Origin: Morinoia aosen
Taxonomy: Eukaryota; Arthropoda; Malacostraca; Amphipoda; Talitridae
Assembly (NCBI GenBank): GCA_030386875.1
Contig: CM059575.1
Location: 16,888,293 to 16,952,292, forward strand
Length of the DNA stretch: 64,000 bases
Direction: 5' to 3'
The notes beneath the pieces were generated by a model, which had not been told where the DNA came from, made no database searches, and was given only the letters and a program-made list of their open reading frames with translations. The position numbers and the translations under genes were made by a program. Shown one piece after another: positions 49,052 to 61,031 of the stretch (positions are counted from its first letter, which is position 1; each line of letters begins with the position of its first letter).

Positions 49052-49360
49052 TCACAAGCCAGACTCCGATGATTTGGACCCATGATAGGCGGCTCGTGTG
49101 GCCTCAACTGAAGGCTTAGGTGAGCCCTGAGTCGTGATGGTACCGAGCGGCTGATCGCGTCTAATTACTCGGATGAACCAAGTTACGAGCCGCAGCCTTA
49201 ACGAGGCAAATTGGCCTCTTATTTTCAAGTGCCTCGGTAAGAGAATTAAGTTACTGCTTTCTGATGGCGTCATTCTTGTGTGTTCTTGACATAACTTTGA
49301 GCGTGTTTTGACGTCGAGTTTTAGCTTCGTGCCGTTGGAGGTCTCGTTAATCGAAGGCAT
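49052..49360 (-). other. ORF of 102 codons, unrecognised
   Basis: It starts at an ATG (MPSINETSNGTKLKLDVKTR) and ends SSESGL. It lies in a stretch slightly more GC-rich than its flanks. No domain is recognised and no splice support was found. Confidence 0.18.
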
Positions 49361-50114
49361 TGTGGGTTGACTGATCTAATACTTGCAGCGAACACTCGCA
49401 CACAGAGAATTTAAGATCGGCACGTGAATTCTACCAGTAAACATTTCCACAGCAAGAGAGAGGCAGTAAGAACATTTTAGTTAGCTTGTGATTATTATTT
49501 TTACATGATAGAGCTAGTGAGTACGTAGGTCTCGCAGCTCTATTTCGCGTTGTCTCATCATCATCATCATTTGAAGAGTTCACCTTCTCGAAGTGTGGTG
49601 CTGTTCTCCATCACTGGCACCATCGCTCACACCACCACCACAGACGGCGAGATGTCGCGCAGACGCACTTCTATTTTTATCGATCCGCTCTAACTTGTGG
49701 TGGTGAGGCCACGATGGTGAAGATGGTGGTGTTGTGCCAGTGTCCATCGTGTGAAGCTTTAGTGTAGAGGTTCTGAGTGCAGTAGTAGTGCAATAGTGAA
49801 GTAGTGTTATTGCAACGACTACCATGAGCACCAGTAATATCGGTGCTCGAATTTAACCCTGCCATTTAACCAGTGCTGTTCCTGGGATGCGTTGAAACTG
49901 ACGTGCGGCGCTTCACAGTCGACGGCGCGCAAGTGATCGTGCAAAAGGTGTTAGATTTAAGTATCTAGTGAGCTCTGGTCTTGATACATCGCAATGCTCA
50001 GTACTTTAGGCATATTTCCAAAGTACTGCATCATTCAAGTCACACGTGAAGGAATTCTGAACTGAACTTCAGAAGAAAGTATTCCTTGATTTCGGTCGTT
50101 TTAGCAGCAAGAAG

Positions 50115-50324
50115 ATGGCATTCCAGAGCGTCGAGATCGTAGCCAAGAGGAGAATTTCAATACCTAATGAGATTATCTTTTTTATGTGCTTCATGTTACT
50201 GGGTAATGAAGGGGAAGGCTCTGCGCTTATTTCTTCTGTGAAACGAATTTCTAATCGTTATTTTGAAGCTTACTCTCAGTCTGATAATAAGAGTAGTTTT
50301 GAAAGCATATTTATTAGAAATTAA
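50115..50324 (+). other. Small ORF with hydrophobic N-terminal segment
   Basis: 69 codons, ATG in good context (AAGATGG). The peptide has a hydrophobic core (IIFFMCFMLLG) and a dibasic KR followed by ISNRYFEAYSQ. It could be a small secreted peptide, or the start of a longer exon spliced at CTGG|GTAATG. Evidence is thin. Confidence 0.2.
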
Positions 50325-50435
50325 CTTGGACACACAGAAAGTGAATAATTGTGACATCATGTAGGTACAGGTACTGAAAATTTGATTGTTGAAAAATAAG
50401 CTTGTCTTCCAAACCGTGCCGCGGGTGTTAACATC

Positions 50436-51475
50436 ACAATGCTATCATTGCAAACAGGGCGCTCACACGAGCTTGCTAATGTCACTATGTTATCAGCGCA
50501 AACAATGCCCTCACACAAGGCTGTTAGAATCACAATGCTATCATTGCAGACTGGGCCCTCACACAAGGCTGTTAGAATCACAATGCTATCATTGCAGACT
50601 GGGCCCTCACACAAGGCTGTTAGGATCACAATGCTATCATTGCAGACTGGGCCCTCACACAAGGCTGTTAGGATCACAATGCTATCATTGCAGACTGGGC
50701 CCTCAGACCAGGCTGTTAGGATCACAATGCTATCATTGCAGACTGGGCCCTCACACAAGGCTGTTAGGATCACAATGCTATCATTGCAGACTGGGCCCTC
50801 ACACAAGGCTGTTAGGATCACAATGCTATCATTGCAGACTGGGCCCTCACACAAGGCTGTTAGGATCACAATGCTATCATTGCAGACTGGGCCCTCAGAC
50901 CAGGCTGTTAGGATCACAATGCTATCATTGCAGACTGGGCCCTCACACAAGGCTGTTAGGATCACAATGCTATCATTGCAGACTGGGCCCTCAGACCAGG
51001 CTGTTAAGATCACAATGCTATCATTGCAGACTGGACCCTCAGACCAGGCTGTTAGGATCACAATGCTATCATTGCAGACTGGGCCCTCAGACCAGGCTGT
51101 TAGGATCACAATGCTATCATTGCAGACTGGGCCCTCAGACCAGGCTGTTAGAATCACAATGCTATCATTGCAGACTGGGCCCTCAGACCAGGCTGTTAGG
51201 ATCACAATGCTATCATTGCAGACTGGGCCCTCAGACCAGGCTGTTAAGATCACAATGTTATCATTGCAGACTGGACCCTCAGACCAGGCTGTTAGGATCA
51301 CAATGCTATCATTGCAGACTGGGCCCTCAGACCAGGCTGTTAGGATCACAATGCTATCATTGCAGACTGGACCCTCAGACCAGGCTGTTAGGATCACAAT
51401 GCTATCATTGCAGACTGGGTCCTACTTTAACATTACAGCGGCTCCTGACATCACAATTCTATCATTGCAAAACTA
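50436..51475. repeat. 48-bp minisatellite, about 20 copies
   Basis: The unit contains ATGCTATCATTGCAGACTGG. Two variants alternate (CTCACACAAGG early, CTCAGACCAGG later). Since 48 is a multiple of 3 and the unit lacks stops in several frames, it creates 345-365-codon frames on both strands. Edge copies are more diverged, as usual for such arrays. Confidence 0.95.
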
Positions 51476-54400
51476 GCAGTTGAACAAAGCTGTTAACATT
51501 ACAGCAGATTTAATGGCGCAACGGTATGGTTGCACTTTATAAATTCACACCAAGCAGATCATATTAACAATGAGATTTTTAGAGACTAAATACTCACATA
51601 AAGTTGTTTATACCACAGCAGCTGTTAATATTACAATGCTATCAATGATGGTTTTGCTCGTACACAAGATTACTGAAAAAAGGGCCATTACCGCAAAATT
51701 TTGCTTCTCAAACTATTTTTTGAATGAGATGCCAAGATTTTTTTGCCAACATAGAATAGATACTAAAATATAGAATAATTTTTTGGTTCCATAATTTCAG
51801 AAAAAGATGGTTTTCAAATTTTCAAATAGTTTTTCTTTTCTACCAACACTTGCCGAATAAATCGCAGAAAGTAAAAATGTGCTTGTAAGTAAGTAATAAT
51901 TTGAATTTCACCCACATTCATTGCCACAATAAATTCCTCCTGGGAAGCGAAAGAATGCTTTTATAAAATTCATTTATGCAGTAGTTCAAGCGGTCAAAAA
52001 AGTGCGAGCAAGGTTAAATTCTGAAGCTCTGAATCTTATCATGTGAGTTGTCATAAAAACATAGAATTTGAAACTTGAAATAAATTTCTATCTTCCATGA
52101 GTTTTCTAAACACAAATATTTATCTCAAATCTTTTTCTATGGTACTAGAACGAAATCAGGATCCAGCACCCGTGCATGACGATGTATATGAAGACGAGCA
52201 TACATGCTGTAGAGTCACAAGTTCCCAAAAGTTTATTTAATAATTATTATTTATCGCGTGCGTTGTAAACAACTTAATCATACCATATTAGGGAACCAGT
52301 GTTTCTAAATATATCCACTGTCTTGCGTGCTTCAATTCGGGGTCAAGTATCTCTTGTGTTTGTCCATATGTTTGTTCGATGAGAATTTTTTGTTTAGGTC
52401 TTGTTGATCACCGAAGTTACTAGTGTAATCTTAGGAAAAGTGAACGTTGTTTTATTAAGGGTCGGGTTCTGTCTTTTATGCCATGCAATGTTGACGCCAC
52501 CGTCAAAAGATTTACGACCTATAGGGCATTGTTCATTTAAATACTCGAATAAACAAAGATGGATCCTCAATATAAAAATATTTTTCTTGAAATATCTCCC
52601 CAGAATTCCGACACCATTTGGCACATACAATGTTAGGAAATTTCCAACGAGCAATGATCAAGAAAACATTTTTAGGGTTTTGACAGAAGTGACGATTTTT
52701 TCTGGTGGCTAGAACAGATTTTGACAATTCTGAGCTGAAAGAAATTAATCTTCTAACAATTCCCAAATTTTTCTGAGTGAATTTCTGTCTGTCTTTTCAG
52801 ATGGCGACGTTAACCTCAGTGTCGATAATCTGATAAGAGTTGGCATCGCCCAAAACCTTCAAGATATTCGTTTTACCCCATTACTTGACGGTGCAGCTCT
52901 CTTTGTTGAAATGAAATGAATAGAGACCATTGCAGACACTATTCGTGGCTGAGATTATTGAGTTCTATAGACTCATTTTTGTTAGTTCACTCAAAATTCA
53001 CTTCATATTGTCGATACCTCGTAGTAGGATAAAAGACCAGATTTGCTGTACGGATTCAGCTGTGCTCGAACCAGAGGCGTAGTATTATGTTCTTCGACTA
53101 GTATTCCTTGCTATGAAATTTTACTCGCATTCGTCACGTTTTTTTATGTACTAGCCTTGCTTGAGGTCTTCAGCGATAGTGGTTGCTAGATTTCTTTGTT
53201 GCTCTACATCTCCAATAGGAGTATTCATCATCAAATGTGGGAAGTACGAATGTAGCTCGTACATTCATTCCTGAAAATTGATCGATATCGAAGTGCATTT
53301 GCCACGTTATGGTCTGTTGGAAAAGTCAGCTGAGGTCTGTTGGATGACAACTCTGTATATTTGATGGATATAGTTTTTAATAAGATGATTGTTTCAAATG
53401 TACAGTAATGGGTAAACGTGTAGATTCTGTGACTATAATCTACGGTTAAATATGCCGTATTGACGTTGGCTTCGTTTCCTAAATGAAGAACATACAATTA
53501 GAAATTCCGTGACGCGTTAGAAGTGCTCTTTCCCAGCGACTTCCTCCACCTACGTCTGTGCATTGCATAACATTAGTTGTCAAATTATAAAATTGTTTCT
53601 TAACAATACCTGCTACTGCGTATCCGAGGATGAAGAACTTCTTTAATTACATTCGTAATAAATATGGAAAGATCTCCCTATGCGCTTGAGTACAATCAAC
53701 TTACTTCGAGCATTCCATATTCCTTAAAAAAAATTATGCAGTTGAATTTTCGTCAAGGTAAAAAATGAGAGTCCTTAGTTAAAATCTGTTTGTTACTCTT
53801 TACCTGATCAAGATTTTCTCCTATTGTTTGTGTGCGTGCTGTTTTATGTACGCGTAAATATGGCCCTTGCCTTTACTTATTTGGATCTCGTCAGCAATAT
53901 TTGCAGTTGTGTACAGTAACTCCCAAATTATCCACATCAATAGCATCTGTATATTACTTCCATGCTTTAATGACAGCCTGCACAACACTCGTGATCGTTA
54001 GCCAGCACGTATGATGTTTGATGTGCTGTAGGGATTTTACCTTCTAAGTTGAAAGACGGTAGAGAATTGCAGTTGTTAGCTTGAACAAGAATGACTTGGA
54101 ATTGGATACATTGGGCTATAGGTCAGCTCTGGTATAGTATGTGCTGCATGATCCTTCCTAAGCCACTCAGTTGAGTGTACACTTGCAGGGCTTCTCAAAC
54201 TGACCTGCATGCAGGGAACTTCAGCAGGCTGACCAGATGACATTTGTTTTTTATTTTTTAGATAAATATATTAAAACAACATTGGACTGCGATAACTGGG
54301 AGGATATTTCAGTTTAAATGCGTCGTCCGACTTCGTTTTTCATCAGTTTACTTAGCCCTAAGTGTAAACACAACGACAAGTTTTTGCCATAATCTATGCT

Positions 54401-54536
54401 ATCAGTTTCGCCTAATTTGAATGCTCTACTAGAGGGTATAATCTGTTGAAAAGCTTACGAAAACGTTGGTATCTTTCTAGTTTAAAATTGTAAGAAAACA
54501 GAATCTCATTTATATTCCTCTTTCTTCTGTTGGCAG
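51476..54536. other. Stretch without supported gene
   Basis: AT-rich. Frames at 52401-52766 on both strands overlap each other and show no domain. If the plus-strand gene begins upstream, this is intron. Confidence 0.4.
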
Positions 54537-55269
54537 GTCAGCTCCAAATTTACAAGCTAAATTTAGCTTGAGTATTTTTGTGGGTGAAAAATGTGGTGAA
54601 TTTTGATGAGCCGCTGAGTCGCCTGACAGCGATGGGAGCAACGCTAGCTGACCCTGCCGACGGTTCCCACTCGAGGGACAAATTTAGAATCGATGGCCGT
54701 GATTCCGTGAGCGGTAGTAACCGCAGTGCTAATTGGCGATGCTGTGCGGAAAAAACTGCGCATTTTCGGAAGGAGGACACGATCGTTAAGAGGCGCCTTT
54801 TCCAAGACGGAACTTTATCAGTGAGAAGAGACAGTGTGCTTCCTCTGTATGAACAGACTCACATTGTCGCTGAAGAGGAAACTTGTGAAACAATAGCTTC
54901 TAAATGCCAACGTTGGAGACCCGAGTGTCTAGCTCGTTCAGTAGATAATATGTCAGTTGCACTTAATAAAATGTTATTTTCCTACGGTAATCTCGTGGCC
55001 AGCTTCACAACCCATGATGTCTCGAGGCATCGCTCCCCATCCCTCACCGCAACGTCTTTTGATGGAGACTTGAAAAGTAAACAAGGTCCTCGATTAGGGA
55101 ACATTTTCCGCCTAAAATTAAAAGCAAACAAAATAATGTATCTAAGTGAACCACAAGCCAATAATTGGTCTCAGTTTTGGAAGATCGTCTTCGTGTTGAT
55201 GATTGTTTTGGGACCATGCAGCGGCGCGTACTCCTCCGCTGAGGCGCCGGACGACATGCCGCACCAGGA
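54537..55269 (+). CDS. Large exon of an unidentified plus-strand gene ending in a signal or anchor segment (partial)
   Basis: The acceptor is excellent (CCTCTTTCTTCTGTTGGCAG) and the donor is CAGGA|GTGAGT, phase 2. The frame is open for about 230 codons; the first ATG (54632, context GCGATGG) follows an in-frame TGA at 54569. The N-terminal 170 residues are polar with many Arg/Ser and six or so cysteines. A hydrophobic core QFWKIVFVLMIVLGPCSG then precedes AYSSAEAPDDMPHQ. Two readings are possible: a type II or internal-anchor protein from 54632, or a secreted protein starting at the ATG at 55136, for which this is a normal signal peptide cleaved near CSG|AYS. The long open frame favours coding throughout. 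No downstream exon was found in the window. I do not recognise the family. Confidence 0.6.
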
Positions 55270-56019
55270 GTGAGTATACCTTGCCTGCTATTTTTTATGA
55301 CTTTATTACTAGTATTGTGAAGCTGCACTGAGGTTTGCGTTTCATCGCGTGCTTGCTTGATAAAAATATTTCTTTAAGGGGTTGATCTGAAGAGGCATGC
55401 GTAGTCAGAGAGAACAATTCATGTTAAAATGATTAGATATTCTATCGATAGTCAAAAATTTTGAAGAATACTGGTTGAAGAATTTGATTACGATTTAAGA
55501 TTAGCTAACTAAGAAAATTCTGACCCTTCCATGTGAATGAAGGAAAAATGCGCAAAAAAACTCTGAAAACGGTCGTTTCTGTCAGATAGGAAAATATCAC
55601 TAAGATCTGAACATTCTTGCTTGAAGTTGACTCATTATCTCCGTGTTTCAAAATCTTCGCCTTATTCCATGATTTTTGAAAAATTTGAGGAGTCATCAAC
55701 AGCCTCTGTTGATAGCATAAATCGAAATTCCTATTGTCTTCAGTATTACAAACATCCTTGCACTGCCATTCAACGAAGTTAAATTTTCTTGAAATCACGT
55801 TTTAACGTTTCGAAACGTATTAATATTCTAATACTTTATTAGACTCATCCGTTCCCAATTGAAATTCTGAGCCTTTTACAGATCGTTTTCAGGCAGTTAT
55901 AAGCCAAGAGTTTAGTCGTTTTCGAGCAGTAAATTAGCCTTTTTCGGAGCAAATGTCTAGTATTTTTAGCCCATTTAAACGGCTATTTCTGGGCATCGAA
56001 ACGGCTAATGCAACGGCCA

Positions 56020-56212
56020 TTTTGGGCTTCTCTACTACTTGAACGAGGCTATTCACGACCATTTTTGGCTTTTCCATTGCTTGGTCGAGTCTCGTCCTGG
56101 CCTTTTTGGGCTTCCTTACTGCTTGATCAAGGCTAATACCGGCCCTTTTGGGCTTCCTTACTGCTTGATCAAGGCTAATACCGGCCCTTTTGGGCTTCCT
56201 TACGCCCGGCCT
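56020..56212. repeat. 42-bp tandem repeat
   Basis: Five degenerate copies of a 42-bp unit; the two rightmost are almost identical. On the minus strand they translate as 14-residue units (VRKPKRAGISLDQA), which explains the long open frame there. It belongs to the TIR element's interior. Confidence 0.85.
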
Positions 56213-56394
56213 TAAAAACAAAAAGACATATGGAATCAAAAGTCCATATTGAAACATTATACCAATAAAAATAAAATTTTTATTTATTAAAGAAATAAAT
56301 ATGAAAATTACTAAGTATTGATTTACAACAGTGGCATAATGGAGCAGATCAGATCGCTCCAACATCAGATTTTCTATACGATATAAAGAGTGTG

Positions 56395-56511
56395 TAAGGC
56401 CGGGTCTTGTGGCTGCTTCGCCTAGTGAATTCCGATTTGAGGCGAGTGAAGCAGCGGCCTTACTTTTATACTTCTCCGGCTGTAGGTATCGGTGATACGC
56501 GGCGGAGAAGT
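56395..56511. repeat. Pair of GC-rich hairpins
   Basis: Hairpin A (56395-56462) pairs TAAGGCCG and GCTGCTTC with their complements. Hairpin B (56470-56511) pairs ACTTCTCCG with CGGAGAAGT and contains an inner GTATC-GGT-GATAC. The composition differs sharply from the AT-rich flanks. It is not a recognisable tRNA. Confidence 0.6.
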
Positions 56512-58506
56512 GGGAACTTTTTCTAAAATAAATTTACATTAAGATATATTAAGATTACTGAACATAGAAGGACTAGAATCGAGGTTTGAGGGGTAACTAG
56601 GGTAAAGCACTACAAGTTGAATGCTCAGCGATGAAGTAGTGAGACAGAGAGAATTAAAAGAAAATTATCTAGTATCTAGATACTTTTGGAGAAGGATCTA
56701 GTATCTAGATACATTTTGAAGTATCTATGACCAGCTCTGGATATCTACATGAGCATAATATTTTTTTAACTACTAAACCGAAATTTATAGTAATAATTAA
56801 TTGATGAAATTAATCGAAACTAACTTTGGCCACCCTTACCTAATCTAACTTAACTAAGTTAGGTTAGTTGAAATTCATTTAGTTCTTTACATTTACTGAA
56901 GTAATACGACTTGTACAACGTTTACGATTACGAGTCTTTTTACAATCTATTACGCGTCCAAATAGAGGTCGTCGAAAAGGCTTGAAAACGACTTTAAACG
57001 ACCCGAATGAGCCCGCAAACAGCCATTGACTAGACCTATAAAAGGCCAGTTGAATGAAGAGCCCTTTTCAAGCCCTAATAGGCCAAGTATAGGTAGGAGT
57101 CGGTTTGAAGTCGTGATTTTTGGCCATTTTGGGCCGTTTTCGACCTTTTACGACTAATTTACTACCTGAAAAGGCCGATAATTTTCAATTGGGTTGCATA
57201 GCAAGCACTCATTATAAATTTTCGTAACATAGTTTAAGAGATCGATTTGTTTGAGCAAAAAGTTATATTTCTAATAGCTTTGTTAAACAGTGATCTATAC
57301 AAATGCAGAAATTTCAATTGACGCTGTCAGCGCACGAATCTACATTGAATAATTATTGTGGATGCATTTTGCAGTACATTACGCAGTCTAAAATTTTTGA
57401 GCCGTCAGACAAGTGTATTGAACATTTGCATTTCCTCCCATACCTGCAATAGTCCGCCTCGAATACGAATGATACTCTTTGGTACGCGTTGATCCGCGAA
57501 GCAAGTAAGTTATGAGAAGATCTCATTGGTTTTTATTACCGGTATTGTTTTTTTAAGACTTGCAAATTCCGACTGAAATTCTGAATTGAATTTAGAAGGA
57601 ATTCTGATGATGATGAAATTCTGGTGGTCATAACAGGTTATTTCCACAGTACACATACGCGAATCAACAACTTCACTTCAAATATGCATTGAATTTAACG
57701 TGTTTCATTGATACTCGAATCAAATATTTTACTTCTAAGATACATCATATTATCAACATTTTATTTTCTTCGCACAGGTGTACCATTAGCTAGCAGAAAG
57801 CAGTAAACATAAGAAATAAGACGCGAAAGTCACACAACTGCATTCTTTCAAACTTGATGAAATGGTTCACAACCTTCGTCAATTATATTAGTTTTGCGGT
57901 CACTAACCTATTGCAGTTCAGAATTTTATTCACATATGTTTATAAACAATCTATTAAATACGTTTATTTGAGAACAGATGTCATCAAGGTATTAGAATAT
58001 TACCATCGTTCATGACGGCACGAGTTCACTAGAAAAAGATAAAGCCCATTAACCTTTTTCATCAGTTCCATTCTGAACTGAACTCTCGACACCAGATAAA
58101 TACGTATATGTATGTATATATACATATATGTAAATGAAACAGCAAATGAGCACAAAATAAGTTGAAAAGTATTTGCTGCATTTTTACTCTGTTGCAACTA
58201 TTTTATTCGCTAAACGCTTTTTAACAAATGTATGTTTTGTAAAAATGTTTCCGAAAATACCTATCTTGTAATTTTTAAACTCAAGGTTTTCAGACACATG
58301 ATTTAGCAGGAAAGTCAAACAACAGAATATACGCACCACAATTCAATGTTATTTCAAGTATTTACAACGACTGTAACTGCTAATTTGTAAAAAAAATATT
58401 GCAAACATGTTTTAAACTCCAATTCTTACAGCTATCTGTAGACTGGTAGCTTTAAGAACATTGCTTAGAGAAGTTTAATGACAGCATGGTTGCATTAAAT
58501 CAAGAA

Positions 58507-58620
58507 ATTGAGTGGCCTCCAAGGTCCTCGGATTTAACACCGTATGATTATTTACCAGGGAGACGCTTAAAAACGAACCTATATGTACATGTAAGTAAAA
58601 AAACGATGCTGAATGAATAA
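58507..58620 (+). pseudogene. mariner transposase scrap
   Basis: Frame IEWPPRSSDLTPYDYLPGRR then LKTNLYVH, ending in TAA. It is the same catalytic region as the copy at 20843 but from a different lineage. It directly abuts the tetranucleotide tract. Confidence 0.6.
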
Positions 58621-59350
58621 ATGTATAAATAAAGAACTATGCAAATAAGTAAATTAACCAACGAGAAACGAACAGTTGAAAAAATATCTAAACAAATTAA
58701 AAGAAACAAACTAAAAAGCCAACAAGAAAAAAAATCAGTAATCACATAAGTGAACGAGCATGCATGGAAGTAAGCAAATACGAAAGTGTACGGGGGAAGT
58801 TAATAACCAAGAAAATAAGCTAGCAAAACTGCTAATAATCATAAATACCAGTAAGGACGCAAAAAGGTAGGTAAACACGAGAACAAACATGTCGGTAAAC
58901 ACGAGAACAAACATGTAGGTAAACACGAGAACAAACATGTGGGTAAACACGAGGAAAAACACGTAAGTAAACATGAGAACAATCATGTAGGTAAACACGA
59001 GAACAATCATGTAAGTAAACGCATTCCCACACTGGGAGAAAGCCATGCAATCAAGCAACAAGACAAGAAATAAGTTAACAAATAAGTTAGCAAACAAGCA
59101 GACGAACACAGACAAACGGACAGAAAACATGCAAACATGCAGGCCAACAAGCAAGCAAATAAACAAGCAAAAAAGGAAATGACCATTGAAATTAACAAAC
59201 AAGCGAACAACAAGCAAAGAAGCTCACAGGTAAGAAGGAAAAAAGTAAAGAAGCAGACAATGAAGCACACAAAACCTGACAAACGAACGAAGAAAGAAGT
59301 AAAGAAGCTGGCTAGGAAGCACAATGCAAGCCAACTGGCACGCAAATAAC
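58567..59350. repeat. Cryptic tetranucleotide tract with a 24-bp minisatellite inside
   Basis: About 780 bp of imperfect 4-base periodicity on a A-rich strand (AAGC, AAAC, AAAT, GAAG units). At about 58870-59020 a 24-bp unit (GTAAACACGAGAACAAACATG) recurs six or seven times. Long Phe/Val/Leu-rich frames on the minus strand come from this periodicity. Confidence 0.85.
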
Positions 59351-60295
59351 TGAATAAAAACAATCACAACTTAAAGAAATGAGGAAATAAACTGTTAACC
59401 AGGTAAACGGATCACGGAAAAACATAAAAAATGTGATAAAAATTTAATGACTGAATGAACAAAATTTTTTATTCTCGTAAAAAATATTTGCGTATAGTTC
59501 AGGTCAAAAATGACGCCTGTAGACACTGGTCATTGGATCACGAAAGTTATTTTAATAATTTTGTGAGTTACTGGAAGAAGAGCTGTTCTCTGACTACTTT
59601 TTCAACTAAGAGCGTGTGATGGGCGTATCTGCGACACTGGCAGGATTTAGTGAGTGAATTATTGTACATTAGCCTAGCCCTCTGAGTGTGCAGGTGAATA
59701 AATGTTCCAATTGAGGGATTTCTTATAATTGAAACACTAGTGTACACAGCCCGTCAAAAATGACGTGATTCGATGATGTTTGATAAAACGCATCAATAAT
59801 GCATTCCGGTCGTGTCACAGATGTGACCATCAAGCACATCCCCTTAGCAGCAACATTCCCCAATGTAAATCCTTAAGAGCTTGACAAAGAGACGGACCAA
59901 CTAAGTAAACAATAGCTGTGTATTACTCCTATTATGTAATGAATTATATTTACGTTCTGAATGAAATCCATACCAAAGAGACACTCTCGGCACGCCTTGT
60001 AGCTATTACAAACTAAAGGTTCGAATGTTACTGACAGAAATCAGTTTATGTGTGGAGAGGAAAAAAATGAGTCATCCGTTACTAATGTGTCGGACGACCT
60101 CCGCGAGTACAAATAATAGTGCCAGTCATGCACGGCATAGAGTCTACAAGGGCCCTACTGTACATCTGGTAGATTTTCAACATCAACTGATCTCATCGCG
60201 CGGCCACAGTATGAAAAAAAATTATTTCCAATGGAGATAGTACAAAAGTACTATCATTGGTTTTTAAAATACCTTGAAGTTAATTCACTTAGATG

Positions 60296-60296
<1 letters not shown>

Positions 60297-60329
<33 letters not shown>
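60297..60329. repeat. (CA)n microsatellite
   Basis: About 16 uninterrupted CA units. Confidence 0.95.
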
Positions 60330-60332
<3 letters not shown>

Positions 60333-60554
60333 TATTGTAATACTTATGTCACTAGTCGAAAATAAATGATTGAGGGCAATGTTCTCCTAATCTTGCTTAA
60401 TCTACGAGGATTTCCTAATCTTAATCTACGAGGATTTATGAGGAGGATTTTCTAGATGTCTAACTTGACTTCATGGAGGTTACTGTAAATTTTCTATTGG
60501 GTTCATATTTAGGGTCTTTACGTGCCTATCAAAATGTGTAATCAAAATGTTCTA

Positions 60555-61031
60555 CTACCCTAAAACTCCCATCATTTACCTAATTTTTCAAATTTCCCTT
60601 TTCACATTTCTGTTGCAACTAGATCAATGAAAATGCATACAAATTTGTAAATTTGAATTTTGAACACATTTTCGCCAATAAAAATTTTCGATTTTCGCAA
60701 TAAAAAAAGTTATTGTGCGAACTTAAGAAAAAAATAGACCTGCGCAAAATTTTTCTCATTCCAAAATTATTTACGTAGAAGTGTGATTTTGGTCACATTC
60801 GTGCGTATAAAAAAAATATAGAGTGAGAAAAGTTTTGCGTGCGTATATACTTTTTTCCTTCTGTTCACACAGTACCTTTTTTCTATTGCAAAAATTGAAA
60901 ATATTTATAGAAGAAAATGTGTTCAGAATTTAATTTTACGTATCTGTGCGCATTTTCATTAACCTAGTTGCGATAGAAATGCGAAAAAGGAAATTTAAAA
61001 ATTAGGTAAATTGTAGGATAGAGGCTTCCTT
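60555..61031. repeat. Long near-palindrome, about 475 bp
   Basis: Arms of about 215 bp centred near 60793. For example ATTTACCTAATTTTT at 60574 pairs with AAAAATTAGGTAAAT ending 61012, and ACACATTTTCG pairs with GAAAATGTGTTC. Identity is roughly 75-80%. It is likely a fold-back MITE. No coding frame. Confidence 0.75.

Larger units (their letters stand above)
41816..50435. other. Region upstream of the UIM gene
   Basis: This stretch should hold the UIM gene promoter and any 5' non-coding exons, but I could not place them. Besides the ORFs listed at 44004, 44884, 49052 and 50115 it is AT-rich sequence without clear features. The 49400-50100 part is less AT-rich and may contain 5' exons of the plus-strand gene seen at 54537. 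Confidence 0.4.
55854..57193. mobile_element. TIR element rich in GGCC motifs, 1.34 kb
   Basis: Ends CCCAATTGAAATTCTGAGCC and, inverted, CCCAATTGAAAATTATCGGC match well over about 28 bp. The interior is packed with GGCC/AAAAGGCC-type motifs and a 42-bp tandem array. A GC-rich insert with two hairpins lies at 56395-56511. No transposase. Superfamily not assigned. Confidence 0.65.

Noticed and set aside
50436..51475. CRISPR-like look of regular repeats
   Set aside because: There are no unique spacers; the whole 48-bp unit repeats, and the setting is eukaryotic.
50357..51483. Three long open frames of 345-365 codons on both strands
   Set aside because: They follow from the 48-bp stop-free repeat unit; frames on both strands are equally open and no non-repeat coding flank exists.
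52394..52766. Overlapping ORFs of 77-103 codons on both strands
   Set aside because: Mutually antisense, no domain, no splice sites; probably chance or an old element.
55934..56365. 143-codon Lys/Arg-rich repeat protein on the minus strand
   Set aside because: It is a product of the 42-bp tandem array inside a TIR element.
58548..59363. Hydrophobic multi-helix membrane protein on the minus strand
   Set aside because: The Phe/Val/Leu-rich frames are translations of the tetranucleotide and 24-bp repeats; several frames are open at once.
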